A DNA stretch of 64,000 bases from Mollicutes bacterium (GCA_003555335.1 PWHD01000072.1:40850-104849), one strand, 5' to 3'. Shown: positions 24,997 through 33,785, counted from the first letter of the stretch. The notes: generated by a model from the letters alone, not told the origin. Program-made: numbers and translations.

Positions 24997-26473
24997 CAAG
25001 GACGGGTTCGGGCGAAGGTTCTCCCTGAAGTTCGGAAAGCGGGTCTTTTCGAACTCTTTTCTTTTTTTCGACGGGTACTTTGGGTTGGAAATCGATTCTG
25101 GTATAAAGCAGATAACCGACGATGGTGATCAGGATATTGCTGATCAGCATCGCTTCCCAGATGACACGGCTCCCCCGTGTGGGCAAAAGCCAACCCATCA
25201 GCAAGACAAGCGGGATTCTTATGACCCACAGTCTGGCCACGGAGATGATGAATGTGTAATGGGTGTTCCCGGTGCCGTTGTAGGTCCCGATGAATGTCTG
25301 GAAGACCGCCATGAGTGGCAGGCCCAGCAGAATGAAAAACATGTAGTCGACCGTCAGTTTCAGCGCAACCGCATCATCGCCCAGGAAAAGCGCGGCGAGC
25401 GGCTCTCTGATCACCATGATACCAAGCGAACCCACCGCCATGATGCCCGCGGATAGGATCATGCACTTCTTGAAGGTCTCTTTCGCTCTTGATGGATTGA
25501 GCGCACCGATGTTTTGACCGATGTAGGCACTGAGAATCGCCCCCATCGCCATGACGGGGTGCAAAATCATCGATAACAGACGGTTCCCGAGTCCGAACGC
25601 TGCGATGGTCTCGGTGCCGTAAGCATAGATGACACCGTTCATGACACCGAAGCCGACCGCGGTCAGGGCCTGACCGAGGGAAGCGGGAATCGCGGTCCTG
25701 AGCAGCTTCAACATAATCTCCAGCTTATCCTTCAGCGCACCCACGGCGCGAAGGGCTTCCAAATCGAGGATGTCCTTGAAGCGAATGGCAATCCCGTCTT
25801 TTGCGGTGAAGAGTCTTCTCACCGCGAAAGGCATGATTATGAGATTGGCAAGCAGTGTCGCCATGGCAGCACCGGGGACGCCAAGACCCAGCACGATGAT
25901 GAAAATCGGCGAAAGTAGAATGTTCAAGATGATCGCACTACCACTGATAAGTACCGGCGAGACCGTGTCGCCACTGGCTTGGCGGGTCGCCATATAAGCG
26001 AAGAAAGAAAGCAACAGCGGCATCTCGAACGCCCTGATTCTAAGGTAGGCCACACTGTAGGTATAGACATCGCCCTCGGCGCCCATGGCCGCCATGACGA
26101 CGGGGGCGAGGAAATAAGCCAGAATATTGATCAGAATCCCGATACCGAGCGCCAATAGGAAAAGCTGTCCGGCATAGCGTTTCGCCTTGGCAAGGTCGTC
26201 CGCGCCTAAAAGCTGAGAAATGAGACTGGTCCCCGCGACCGCAAGACCGATGCCGAGTGACAAAAATGCGAAAAGCACAGGGAATGTCATCTGGATCGAG
26301 GCGACCGCATCGGCACTTGAACCATCGCCGCGACTGACAAAAAACATGTCGACAATATCATGGAGCGTCTTGATCAGGTTGTTGATCATCAAAGGAAGGG
26401 CCAGCAGCAACAGCCCTTTGTATATGTTCGGATCTTTCAATATCAGATAGCGTTTTTTTTCATCTTTAGTCAT
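24983..26473 (-). CDS. MATE-family efflux transporter
   Basis: 496-residue integral membrane protein with about twelve hydrophobic segments in two similar halves (each opening with 'PLMINNL...VDMFFVSR' and 'IPASLGQALTAVGFGVMNG'). This is the multidrug/oligosaccharidyl-lipid/polysaccharide exporter type, Na+ or H+ driven. The C-terminal tail of about 45 residues (KKKRVRKDPLSEL...) is hydrophilic and basic. Transcribed alone, ending in its own terminator. Drug versus metabolite export cannot be distinguished. Confidence 0.92.
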   Translation of the reverse strand: MTKDEKKRYLILKDPNIYKGLLLLALPLMINNLIKTLHDIVDMFFVSRGDGSSADAVASIQMTFPVLFAFLSLGIGLAVAGTSLISQLLGADDLAKAKRYAGQLFLLALGIGILINILAYFLAPVVMAAMGAEGDVYTYSVAYLRIRAFEMPLLLSFFAYMATRQASGDTVSPVLISGSAIILNILLSPIFIIVLGLGVPGAAMATLLANLIIMPFAVRRLFTAKDGIAIRFKDILDLEALRAVGALKDKLEIMLKLLRTAIPASLGQALTAVGFGVMNGVIYAYGTETIAAFGLGNRLLSMILHPVMAMGAILSAYIGQNIGALNPSRAKETFKKCMILSAGIMAVGSLGIMVIREPLAALFLGDDAVALKLTVDYMFFILLGLPLMAVFQTFIGTYNGTGNTHYTFIISVARLWVIRIPLVLLMGWLLPTRGSRVIWEAMLISNILITIVGYLLYTRIDFQPKVPVEKKKRVRKDPLSELQGEPSPEPVLETSR

Positions 26474-26538
26474 TTTTTCTCACCGCAGAACATTATAGCA
26501 TAAAACGCCCGGATTGAAACAATAATACTTCCATTCCT

Positions 26539-27675
26539 TCAAGAACGTCCGGGACGCGGTCCGAAGTACTGATAGAAGCGGGTCTTGATGTTACCGTTAT
26601 AAAGCACCCGGGTCTTGGAAGCTTTCTTTCCGACGGTCTTCTCGAAGCCGGAAAAAGGTGTGAGGATATAAAAAGAGTAGGTATCATGCGCATGGATGAT
26701 GCGGCCGATACGCCGGTAAAGCGGCGCGAGGGTCTTCTCGTCTTCGATGCGCTTGCCGTAGGGCGGGTTGGTGATCATGACCGCATGGTTCGCTTCATAA
26801 TCCACATGGATGAAATCGGCCGTCTTGAAACGGATATCCTCATCCACACCGGCGTTGAACGCATTTTCTTTCGCGGTTTCGACCATGCCGTGGTCGATGT
26901 CACTCGCCCTGATATCGAGCGTGGCTGTCTGGTCGATGGCTTTGAGCGCCTCTCGTTTGATTGCACGGAATGTCTCGCGGTCGCACCAGGGAAAGTGCTC
27001 GAAGGCGAAACGGCGGTTCAGACCAGGCGCGATGTTCTTCGCGATCATCGCCGCTTCGATGGCGATGGTGCCCGACCCGCAAAACGGATCGATCAAGGGG
27101 CGGTCCTTATCATAGAAACTGAGCAGGATTAATGCGGCCGCGAGTGTCTCTTTCAGCGGGGCGACGCCGGTGCTCGCGCGGTATCCGCGTTTGTGAAGCG
27201 CGTTGCCGGAGGTATCTAGGAGAAACTCCGCCTCATCATCGAGGATGTACATCAAGAAATCATGCCGCGCGCCCGCTTCTGTGAACTGAAAAGTGCCGGT
27301 GACGGCCCGAAGATTCTCAATTAAGGCTTTCTTCGTGATCTTCTGGATGTCGCGGAGACTGAAAAGGGCTGATTTCTGGCTTTGGGCGTTGACAATGAAC
27401 TGTCCCTCGGGATCGATGAGGTTTTTGAGGTTCAGTGCCTTCACAAAATCAAAAAGCGCATCAAAATCGCGGACCGTCTTTTTCCCGAGGACCACAAAGA
27501 TATGTTCCGCCGTCCTCAGATTGAGATTGGCCCGCATGATTCCCGCGGCATCGGCTTTGAAGTAGACACGACCGTTGCGTACCGCTCCGGTTTCAAAACC
27601 AAGCGATATGAGTTCTCGTTTCATCACGGCTTCGATACCGAACGCCGTGGTTGCGACACATTCGTACATGGGCAT
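26539..27675 (-). CDS. THUMP-domain class I RNA methyltransferase (RlmL/YpsC type)
   Basis: 378-residue enzyme predicted to methylate N2 of a guanine in 23S rRNA with SAM. THUMP domain at about residues 45-165, methyltransferase domain from about 170 with DPFCGSGTIAIEAA (SAM site) and catalytic NPPYG near residue 300. Matches the RlmL N-terminal half found alone in Bacillota. Single gene, start ATG preceded by GGAAAG. The divergent sigma-factor promoter begins about 35 bp upstream. Confidence 0.9.
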   Translation of the reverse strand: MPMYECVATTAFGIEAVMKRELISLGFETGAVRNGRVYFKADAAGIMRANLNLRTAEHIFVVLGKKTVRDFDALFDFVKALNLKNLIDPEGQFIVNAQSQKSALFSLRDIQKITKKALIENLRAVTGTFQFTEAGARHDFLMYILDDEAEFLLDTSGNALHKRGYRASTGVAPLKETLAAALILLSFYDKDRPLIDPFCGSGTIAIEAAMIAKNIAPGLNRRFAFEHFPWCDRETFRAIKREALKAIDQTATLDIRASDIDHGMVETAKENAFNAGVDEDIRFKTADFIHVDYEANHAVMITNPPYGKRIEDEKTLAPLYRRIGRIIHAHDTYSFYILTPFSGFEKTVGKKASKTRVLYNGNIKTRFYQYFGPRPGRS

Positions 27676-27710
27676 CTTCCTTTCAAATCCATCATATCAC
27701 AAAGACTGCT

Positions 27711-27738
27711 TTGATAAACAACGGATTTACGTTATAAT
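27711..27738 (+). promoter_or_regulatory. Promoter of the ECF sigma/anti-sigma operon
   Basis: -35 TTGATA (27711-27716) and -10 TATAAT (27733-27738), spacing 16 bp, about 70 bp before the sigma-factor start. A housekeeping-type promoter, so basal expression does not need the ECF factor itself. Confidence 0.65.
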
Positions 27739-27811
27739 TAATTTGAAATTCCACCAATAAAAACACACCGTCGTTTGTTTTGTAGTTGAAAAGGACGGCT
27801 AGGGGGTCCCG

Positions 27812-28351
27812 ATGGATAAAAAAGAACTCGAAAAATACGTTCGCGCCTTCAAAAAAGGTGACGAACAGGCGTTTGACATACTATATAACGAAACAAGCCC
27901 CGCCGTCTATTATACGATTCTGTCGATTCTGCACGACGAGTCGCTCAGTGAGGATATCATGCAGGAAACCTACATCAAGATGATCGAGGAACTCGACCGC
28001 TACAAAGGGAAAAACGAATTCACCGCATGGATCAAGACCATCGCCAGAAACAAGGCGCTCAACGAATACAAGCGCAGACAGAAAGAATTCTCCGTGGATT
28101 CGGCTGAAAGCGAATACCTCTTCGATTCGGTCCATCCGAGCAGCGAAAAGGAATATTACCTGAAGAAACTGTTGGAGGATCTTCCAAAAGATGAAAGAGA
28201 GATTGTCTTAAGACACGTCATCCTGGAAGATAAGCACAAGGACATCGCAAAAAAACTGGACATGCCACTCGGTACGGTCCTGTGGAAATATCAAAAAGCA
28301 CTCAAGACGCTAAGGAAAAAAGGTGGTGACGACAATGAGAGAACATATTAG
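27812..28351 (+). CDS. ECF-type RNA polymerase sigma factor
   Basis: 179-residue alternative sigma factor. Region 2 (residues about 20-85) carries 'DESLSEDIMQETYIKMIEEL' and 'FTAWIKTIARNKALNEYKRR', and region 4 (about 120-175) carries 'LPKDEREIVLRHVILEDKHKDIAKKLDMPLGTV'. Lengths and spacing match the ECF group. It overlaps the following anti-sigma gene by 17 bp, the standard arrangement for co-regulated sigma/anti-sigma pairs. Start ATG follows AGGGGG. The inducing signal is unknown. Confidence 0.92.
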   Translation: MDKKELEKYVRAFKKGDEQAFDILYNETSPAVYYTILSILHDESLSEDIMQETYIKMIEELDRYKGKNEFTAWIKTIARNKALNEYKRRQKEFSVDSAESEYLFDSVHPSSEKEYYLKKLLEDLPKDEREIVLRHVILEDKHKDIAKKLDMPLGTVLWKYQKALKTLRKKGGDDNERTY

Positions 28352-29150
28352 GAAAGAAGCCCGCAAGGATGTGCCCGATATCCGGGAACGGATCAAGGCG
28401 GAGCCGTCTTACCGGACATTCATACAAAAAGCCCGTCAGAAAGAACCCCGCAGAGGATTTTTCGGTAAACTGCGGCTGGCGACCGCCGGGACCTTCGCAG
28501 TATTGTTGTTGCTGCTTTTTCTGGCCCTTCCTGCCGGCAGGGAAGACCACACCGAAATCTTTATAGAGATCAACCCGAGCTTCACCCTCCTCTTGAACGA
28601 GGACGATGAGGTTGAGGCGTTCATCCCAGGCAACAGCGATGCCGAGATTCTCTTCGAAGCCGCCGGAAGTCCGGTGGGTATGATGTTTGAAGACGCCATC
28701 GACATGCTGTTTGACAAAGGTGTCGAACTGAACTTCATCCGTGAGGGTGAGAGTTTCATCCTCTATGACGCCATCAGCGCTGACAAGGCCCTCGAAGACA
28801 GACATTTGGAGATGCTTGAGCACCGCCTCGCTTCGCTCATTGTCGAGAAAGCCCGCAATGTCCAGATGGCGCGCGGCCTGGGTGGCAGTCCGACCGAGAA
28901 GGAACTCGAGGTTACCGAAGACTATGGTATCAACCTCATGCGTGCCCGTTTGATCGGCAACATCCTGACTCAAGAAGAAGATATCGAAATCGAGGATCTG
29001 CTTGACAAGTCGATCAGGGAACTGCTCGATAAGATCGATGGTCATCATCGCGCCGGTCCGCCGGCAGGCGAGGATGACTATCCCAGCAGGCATCCCTTCG
29101 ACAACGACAACCTGCCCCCGAACATGCCCGGTAGAAACCCCATGAGGTAA
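28335..29150 (+). CDS. RsgI-like membrane anti-sigma factor
   Basis: 271-residue single-pass membrane protein: cytoplasmic N-terminal part (residues 1-48, basic), one membrane segment (about 52-68, TFAVLLLLLFLALPAG) and an outer part. Right after the membrane segment 'IFIEINPSFTLLLNEDDEVEAF' matches the conserved extracellular RsgI region (usually DINPSIEL). The C-terminal 30 residues are rich in Pro, Gly, Asp and His. RsgI proteins normally regulate SigI-type factors; pairing with an ECF factor is notable. ATG 28335 follows AGGTGG by 8 bp and overlaps the sigma gene end. Earlier GTG codons at 28323 and 28326 are less likely. Confidence 0.8.
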   Translation: MREHIRKEARKDVPDIRERIKAEPSYRTFIQKARQKEPRRGFFGKLRLATAGTFAVLLLLLFLALPAGREDHTEIFIEINPSFTLLLNEDDEVEAFIPGNSDAEILFEAAGSPVGMMFEDAIDMLFDKGVELNFIREGESFILYDAISADKALEDRHLEMLEHRLASLIVEKARNVQMARGLGGSPTEKELEVTEDYGINLMRARLIGNILTQEEDIEIEDLLDKSIRELLDKIDGHHRAGPPAGEDDYPSRHPFDNDNLPPNMPGRNPMR

Positions 29151-29171
29151 CACCCCTTTGTTGCTATATGG

Positions 29172-29213
29172 AAAAAGCGCCCTTCATTCATCAACCGATG
29201 AAGCGGCGCTTTT
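29172..29213. terminator. Bidirectional terminator between anti-sigma and SDR genes
   Basis: Long imperfect stem (AAAAAGCGCC...CTTCAT with ATGAAG...GGCGCTTTTTT) between two convergent genes, ending directly at the SDR stop codon (29215). T-runs exist on both strands. Confidence 0.75.
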
Positions 29214-29214
29214 T

Positions 29215-30060
29215 TCATTCGAGATAATCACTTAGCTGATTATGGGTGGCATCCATCAGGATGTCGATGTTTTTCTTGTCATCCGCGAGCGGACTGTGAC
29301 CTGCGGGCTTCGCTTTGTAATAATAGAGGTCAGTGAGGTTGTCTTTGTCCTGATAGACGAGATAAGCGTAGCTTGTGACCGCTTTCGTCGCATCGATGCC
29401 GCGGCTTGTCGCGAGCCGCCAAGCGAGTGAATAAAGTTTCGATGTGTGTTTTGTGCCGATTTCAGTCTTGACAAGTCCGGGATGGACCGCGTAGGCACGC
29501 ACCCCGTTTTTCTGTCCGAAGCGGTCATTGTAACCGGCCGTGAACAGGACGTTGTAGAGTTTTGTGCGCGCATAACTTCTAAGCGCGTGATACTTGGACA
29601 AAGCCTGAAGGTCTGCACTATCGAATCCGGCACGCTTGTGCGCGTGGCTGCTCGAGGTGATGATGCGGCCTTTTTTCACCGAAAGCGCGTCCGTCAACAG
29701 GTAAGAAAGCAGATAGACCGCGAGATGATTGACCTGATACTGCATCTCGAAACCGTCTTTAGTAATGTGTTTTTTCTTGGGGACGATGGCGGCGTTGTTG
29801 ATGAGCACGTCAATGCCCTGCGGATGGTCCTTGATGATCGACTGCGCGCCCTCACGGACAGAAGCGAGGTCGGAAAAATCGGCGATAACCAGTGAATAAT
29901 CACCTTTGAAATCGCGTTTGTCCGCTTCCGCGGCGAGATGGTCCAAACGTTTTTTGTTTCGGGCCACAGCAATGACTTTTTCGCCTCTATGGAGAAAATA
30001 GAGAAAGAGGGCCCGGCCGATACCACTGGTGGCACCGGTGATCACAATGGTCTTTTGCAT
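29215..30060 (-). CDS. Short-chain dehydrogenase/reductase (retinol-dehydrogenase-like)
   Basis: 281-residue NAD(P)-dependent oxidoreductase. Cofactor motif TGATSGIG at residues 7-14, NNAAIV, catalytic Ser in IITSSSHAH, and Tyr/Lys in SYARTKLYN. The 'TKLYNVLFT' helix and length are like the WW-oxidoreductase/retinol-dehydrogenase branch; substrate unknown. It follows a 29-residue membrane peptide gene by 9 bp and the two are likely cotranscribed. Confidence 0.88.
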   Translation of the reverse strand: MQKTIVITGATSGIGRALFLYFLHRGEKVIAVARNKKRLDHLAAEADKRDFKGDYSLVIADFSDLASVREGAQSIIKDHPQGIDVLINNAAIVPKKKHITKDGFEMQYQVNHLAVYLLSYLLTDALSVKKGRIITSSSHAHKRAGFDSADLQALSKYHALRSYARTKLYNVLFTAGYNDRFGQKNGVRAYAVHPGLVKTEIGTKHTSKLYSLAWRLATSRGIDATKAVTSYAYLVYQDKDNLTDLYYYKAKPAGHSPLADDKKNIDILMDATHNQLSDYLE

Positions 30061-30069
30061 CGCCTCACC

Positions 30070-30159
30070 TCAAATGAAAAGCATGAATAACAGCAGTGTG
30101 AGCACTGCGATAATCACGACAAAAGCAACCTTTTTAATCATAGCGTATTTTTCTATCAT
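30070..30159 (-). CDS. 29-residue single-pass membrane peptide
   Basis: Very small open frame starting MIEKYAMIKKVAF and continuing as one hydrophobic stretch (VVIIAVLTLLLFMLFI) to the C terminus. The start ATG (30159) has AAAGGAG at a good distance, which strongly supports translation. Orientation is positive-inside: Lys residues precede the hydrophobic helix. It sits 9 bp upstream of the SDR gene. No family recognised; small membrane peptides often regulate a partner membrane protein or act as toxins, but nothing here decides that. Confidence 0.65.
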   Translation of the reverse strand: MIEKYAMIKKVAFVVIIAVLTLLLFMLFI

Positions 30160-30216
30160 CCTGACACTCCTTTGGAATAAAAAAGGCTTGACAGACGCAA
30201 GCCGTTAGAATCAAAA

Positions 30217-30293
30217 TGGTGCCGCTTGCTGGATTCGAACCAGCAACCTCTTCCTTACCATGGAATTGCTCTACCTGTTGGAGCTAAAGCGGC
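30217..30293 (-). tRNA. tRNA-Thr (anticodon GGT)
   Basis: 77-nt cloverleaf read on the minus strand: acceptor GCCGCTT/AAGCGGC, D-arm GCTC...GAGC, anticodon stem ATTCC/GGAAG with loop ATGGTAA giving anticodon GGT, T-arm GCTGG-TTCGAAT-CCAGC, discriminator A and an encoded CCA end. One A-G mismatch at the top of the anticodon stem. Isolated tRNA gene between the small membrane peptide and the Rieske gene. Confidence 0.93.
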
Positions 30294-30353
30294 GATTAAG
30301 GATAAACCTCAATTATTCTAACACGAAACAAAAAATAAGGGAAGAGGGTAATT

Positions 30354-30680
30354 TTAAATTTTGACAAAAATCTCGCCCTCTTCTGTCTTTGTCTCATATG
30401 TGGTGGCTTTTTTGGCCGGAACCTTCATGAATAGCATCTTCGGCTTTTCAAGGATTTCCCCGTTTTCGACATTGATTTTCGCGTTGTGACGGGCGCAGGT
30501 CACCACACCGTCGCTGAAGCTGCCTTTGTATAGACTCGCTTTCATGTGGGGACAGTTGTCATGTAGCGCATAGACGTTCTTATCATAATAGATGAGCAAC
30601 ACCGGTGTGTCATTCAGTTCGACACGGAGTTTTCCGTACTCTTTCAACGTGCCAAGCGCCGCGGCGGATTTCCACTCCAT
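30354..30680 (-). CDS. Rieske [2Fe-2S] single-domain ferredoxin-like protein
   Basis: 108-residue soluble protein. The Rieske ligands are clear: C-x-H in NCPHM (about residue 42) and C-x2-H in VTCARHN (about residue 60), with the usual hydrophobic spacing. It resembles small NirD-like or arene-dioxygenase-type ferredoxins used as electron carriers. No partner oxidoreductase is adjacent, so its redox partner is unknown. Start ATG follows GGAGTG. Confidence 0.88.
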   Translation of the reverse strand: MEWKSAAALGTLKEYGKLRVELNDTPVLLIYYDKNVYALHDNCPHMKASLYKGSFSDGVVTCARHNAKINVENGEILEKPKMLFMKVPAKKATTYETKTEEGEIFVKI

Positions 30681-30755
30681 AAGTCACACTCCTTCTTTGA
30701 AAATCGGTCTATTCACATTATAACACGATGGCCCCTCATTGTTAAGAATCATTGC

Positions 30756-30783
30756 TTGAAAAACGGTTATCAACTGGTATAAT
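30756..30783 (+). promoter_or_regulatory. Promoter of the uridine-kinase-like gene
   Basis: -35 TTGAAA (30756-30761) and -10 TATAAT (30778-30783), spacing 16. The promoter is embedded between the inverted copies AACGGT (30762) and ACCGTT (30791-30796), a possible operator. Confidence 0.6.
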
Positions 30784-30815
30784 AGTTATACCGTTATTCA
30801 CGAAAGGAGCTTTCC

Positions 30816-32456
30816 ATGTTCACACTGTCAATCAATGGAAAAGAGAAAACCTTTGATGAGAAAGTCAGACTGCTCGACCTCATCGAAGACAAAGAAAAAA
30901 ACTATTTCATCGCGCTTGTCAACAACCGGCTGCGCGAACTGCATTATGTAATCGATTATGACGCCACGGTCGAGTTTCTCGACACGACCCATCCCGAGGC
31001 CATCCATGCCTACGAATCCAGCTTGCGCTTTCTTGTCGCGAAAGCCTTCCACAACCTCTATCCGAAGTTCACCTTCAAGTTCAACTACAGTATCTCCAGG
31101 AGCGTCTTTTGTCATATTCTCAACATGAACGAAACCGGCGACATAAGCACCATCCTTGAGAATCTTGAAAAAGAGATGCACCGAATCGTCGAAGCCGACC
31201 TCCCCATCACCCGCCTCGAGATGGAAAAGGACGACGCCATCGAATTCTACAAGAAACACGGATACGACGACAAAATCGACATCGTCCAGTATCGCCCCGA
31301 AGACACCGTCCACTTCTATCAGTGCAAAGAATACATCAACTACATGTATAGTCTGATGGTCCCATCCCCCGGTTATTTGCACACGTTCAAACTCAGAGTC
31401 TACCCTCCGGGCTTCCTGATTCATTACCCGCGGGCTGAAAAGGGCGGCGAAATCCCATCCTTCGAGGATGCGCCCATCTACGGGCGGACACTGAGAGATG
31501 CCAACCGCTGGGCGGACCGGATCGATGCGGCGACCATCGCCGACATGAACAAGCACGCCGAAAGCGAAACTCTGGTCGAATTCGTACAGGTCAACGAATC
31601 AAAACACAACCAGATGCTATCCGAGATCGCCACCATCGTCAAAGACCGCAGCGAGGACATCCGCTTGATCGCCATCGCCGGCCCTTCCTCGAGCGGAAAA
31701 ACGACATTCTCCACGCGGCTTCGCGTCGAGCTCATGTCCAAGGGACTGAAACCCGTGATGATCTCTCTCGACGATTACTATCTCGACCGCGACAAAATCA
31801 CCCCGAACGAACACGGTGAGATCGACTTAGAACACATCAACACCTTAGATATCGACCTTTTCAACCAAAACATGCTGGACCTCATCCAGGGCAAGACCGT
31901 CGATATCCCGAAATTCGATTTCATGACCAAAAAACGCGCCGGCTCCAAAAAACTTAAAATCTCACCGGACAATCCCATCATCATCGAGGGCATCCACGCG
32001 CTCAACGAGACGCTGACCTCCCTGATCCCACAACATCAGAAATTCAAAATCTTCATTTCCCCGCAACTGCAGATAAACATCGACAATCACAATCCGATCA
32101 GCATCACGAACCTGCGTCTTCTAAGACGGATCGTCCGTGACCGCAAATTCAGAAACGCTCCCGCCAGCAAGACCATCGACATGTGGCCTTCTGTGCGCCG
32201 CGGTGAGTTCAAGTGGATCTACCCGCACCAGGAGGGTGCCGACTATATCTTCAACAGCGGACTCGCCTATGAGTTTTGCGTCATGAAGAAATACGCCCTC
32301 GACACACTTCTTGAAATCCCCCGGGACAGTGAACACTTCATCACGGCAAACCGCCTGATCAAGTTCCTGAAATACTTCAAGGACATCGACGACAAGCCGG
32401 TACCGAACAACTCGCTTTTACGCGAATTCATCGGTGGCAGCTGTTTCGAGGACTGA
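30816..32456 (+). CDS. Uridine-kinase-family nucleoside kinase with N-terminal TGS-like domain
   Basis: 546-residue cytoplasmic protein. Residues 1-60 look like a TGS/ubiquitin-like domain, residues about 60-250 resemble the threonyl-tRNA-synthetase editing-associated region (second additional domain), and from about 280 there is a P-loop kinase with Walker A AGPSSSGKTTFS and the uridine kinase/phosphoribulokinase motifs SLDDYYLDR and IIEGIHALN. This fused architecture is common in Bacillota and usually annotated as uridine or nucleoside kinase; its physiological substrate is not settled. Start ATG follows AAAGGAGC. Monocistronic with its own terminator. Confidence 0.85.
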   Translation: MFTLSINGKEKTFDEKVRLLDLIEDKEKNYFIALVNNRLRELHYVIDYDATVEFLDTTHPEAIHAYESSLRFLVAKAFHNLYPKFTFKFNYSISRSVFCHILNMNETGDISTILENLEKEMHRIVEADLPITRLEMEKDDAIEFYKKHGYDDKIDIVQYRPEDTVHFYQCKEYINYMYSLMVPSPGYLHTFKLRVYPPGFLIHYPRAEKGGEIPSFEDAPIYGRTLRDANRWADRIDAATIADMNKHAESETLVEFVQVNESKHNQMLSEIATIVKDRSEDIRLIAIAGPSSSGKTTFSTRLRVELMSKGLKPVMISLDDYYLDRDKITPNEHGEIDLEHINTLDIDLFNQNMLDLIQGKTVDIPKFDFMTKKRAGSKKLKISPDNPIIIEGIHALNETLTSLIPQHQKFKIFISPQLQINIDNHNPISITNLRLLRRIVRDRKFRNAPASKTIDMWPSVRRGEFKWIYPHQEGADYIFNSGLAYEFCVMKKYALDTLLEIPRDSEHFITANRLIKFLKYFKDIDDKPVPNNSLLREFIGGSCFED

Positions 32457-32466
32457 GCCCGATACG

Positions 32467-32495
32467 CCCCGCATCGCAATCGATGCGGGGTTTTT
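32467..32495 (+). terminator. Terminator of the uridine-kinase-like gene
   Basis: CCCCGCATCG / CGATGCGGGG stem, loop CAAT, followed by TTTTT, 10 bp after the stop codon. Confidence 0.85.
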
Positions 32496-32499
32496 CATG

Positions 32500-32522
32500 A
32501 AAAAAGCGCCGGTGGGCGCTTT
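32500..32522 (-). terminator. Terminator of the GNAT-YaaA operon
   Basis: Stem AAAGCGCC / GGCGCTTT with loop GGTG, A-run on the plus strand giving a U-run on the minus transcript, 11 bp after the YaaA stop. Confidence 0.65.
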
Positions 32523-32532
32523 GAATCCTGTA

Positions 32533-33264
32533 TCACGAAACCGTACCGGTCTTGACGAACACATAACGCGTCTTTGAAGAACGCTCGGCATCAAAGCGGT
32601 AGCCTTCCTCGGCAAATGTTTTCAGCCGGGAGGGAATGGTGATTTTTTCACAAGCGGCGTAACGGACCATCAGACCGCGCATTTTCTTGGCCTCCATGGC
32701 ATGGATGGATAGCTTCCCTTGCTTCATCGTGTAAAAATCGATATCAATCCAATCAAGGGAGTTTTTCTCAATGGCGTCAGAATATTCCTTGGACGCCAGG
32801 TTGATGACGTGGGTTCCTTCAAGGTGCGAAGTGAGACGGGATTTCCAGAATGATTTCAGGGGCTCGCCGTCCAACTTGATGCCCATCGGCAAACGGTAAG
32901 GGGCGATCGCATCAAGCGGTCGCAAGAGACCGTAAAAGCCACTGATGATGTATAGATGGCGGTTCAGATAATCAAGCGCCGCCGCATCCAGGGTGCGGGC
33001 GGAAAGATGGGTGAACTGGGTGCCCGTGTAAGTGAAGATGGCTGGATTGACCTCTTTGAGATTTTCAAAGCGCTCAAAGTTGAGTCCGGCGATTGTCTCA
33101 TTGACTTTGAAAAGCACCGCGAGCTCATCCACGCTTTTTTTCCTGAGCCGTTCGTGCAGAACGGTCTTCTCCTGATTGAACACAGGCTTCTGCGCGGCGG
33201 ATTTTTCTGTTTCTTCCATGGTCTTCGACGGGGAAATCAACAGTTTTATCGGTTTTGTTCTCAT
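32533..33264 (-). CDS. yaaA: YaaA-family peroxide stress protein
   Basis: 243-residue DUF328/UPF0246 protein. Diagnostic motifs: LLISPSKTM at the N terminus, YTGTQF, 'YIISGFYGLLRPLDAI.PYRL.MG' around residues 105-128 and KKMRGLMVRY near the C terminus. E. coli YaaA lowers intracellular free iron under peroxide stress and binds DNA; the role here is inferred from that family. Start ATG overlaps the stop of the GNAT gene (ATGA). The pair lies next to MsrB, hinting at an oxidative-stress neighbourhood. Confidence 0.92.
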   Translation of the reverse strand: MRTKPIKLLISPSKTMEETEKSAAQKPVFNQEKTVLHERLRKKSVDELAVLFKVNETIAGLNFERFENLKEVNPAIFTYTGTQFTHLSARTLDAAALDYLNRHLYIISGFYGLLRPLDAIAPYRLPMGIKLDGEPLKSFWKSRLTSHLEGTHVINLASKEYSDAIEKNSLDWIDIDFYTMKQGKLSIHAMEAKKMRGLMVRYAACEKITIPSRLKTFAEEGYRFDAERSSKTRYVFVKTGTVS

Positions 33265-33722
33265 AAGGCACGCACACTGAGCAGGCAGGGGTTTTGTTCA
33301 TCCCAGAGCATAGGGAACGTCTCAAGCGGGATGAATCCCATGGACCGGTAGAACGCCCTTGTTTTTTCGTAGCCCTTGTCCGGATGGGACGAATCGAGGG
33401 TCTTGACCTGGATGAAGGCGTAGCCTGCTTTTTGGGCATAGGCCAGGGCGGCCTCTACAAGATGCCGGCCGATGCCGCGGCGGTGATGGCGCTGTCTGAC
33501 ACCCATGACATGAATTTCCACAGTGTACCGGTTATGCGCTTTGAGGCCGAGAAATCCGGTGTAACCATCTTCGTCCATGCTGGCGAAAAACGTCAGGCCG
33601 GGACTCTTTTCGATATAATCAGCCCTGGCTTCGGGGATACCGAACCAGGGGGTAAGATCGTCGAGTATCGCTTTTGTGATTGTTTTTTTGAGCTCGGGGT
33701 TATCAATTTGTCTGGTCGTCAC
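33261..33722 (-). CDS. GNAT-family N-acetyltransferase
   Basis: 153-residue acetyltransferase with the acetyl-CoA-binding motif RRGIGRHL at about residues 81-88 and a C-terminal 'TRAFYRSMGFIPLE' (motif B). Likely start is GTG at 33722; the upstream ribosome site is weak. Substrate unknown. Cotranscribed and overlapping with YaaA. Confidence 0.85.
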   Translation of the reverse strand: MTTRQIDNPELKKTITKAILDDLTPWFGIPEARADYIEKSPGLTFFASMDEDGYTGFLGLKAHNRYTVEIHVMGVRQRHHRRGIGRHLVEAALAYAQKAGYAFIQVKTLDSSHPDKGYEKTRAFYRSMGFIPLETFPMLWDEQNPCLLSVRAL

Positions 33723-33757
33723 GGATCACACTTCCTTTGTCGGGCGTGGTTCGCCAC

Positions 33758-33785
33758 AAATAAAACACCGACCGGTGTTTTATTT
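33758..33785 (-). terminator. Terminator of the MsrB gene
   Basis: Inverted repeat AAATAAAACACCG / CGGTGTTTTATTT overlapping the stop codon of MsrB (33782-33780), T-rich on the minus strand. Confidence 0.65.

Noticed and set aside
28302..29153. 283-codon open frame on the minus strand
   Set aside because: Exactly mirrors the anti-sigma gene, whose membrane segment, overlap with the sigma gene and ribosome site are convincing.
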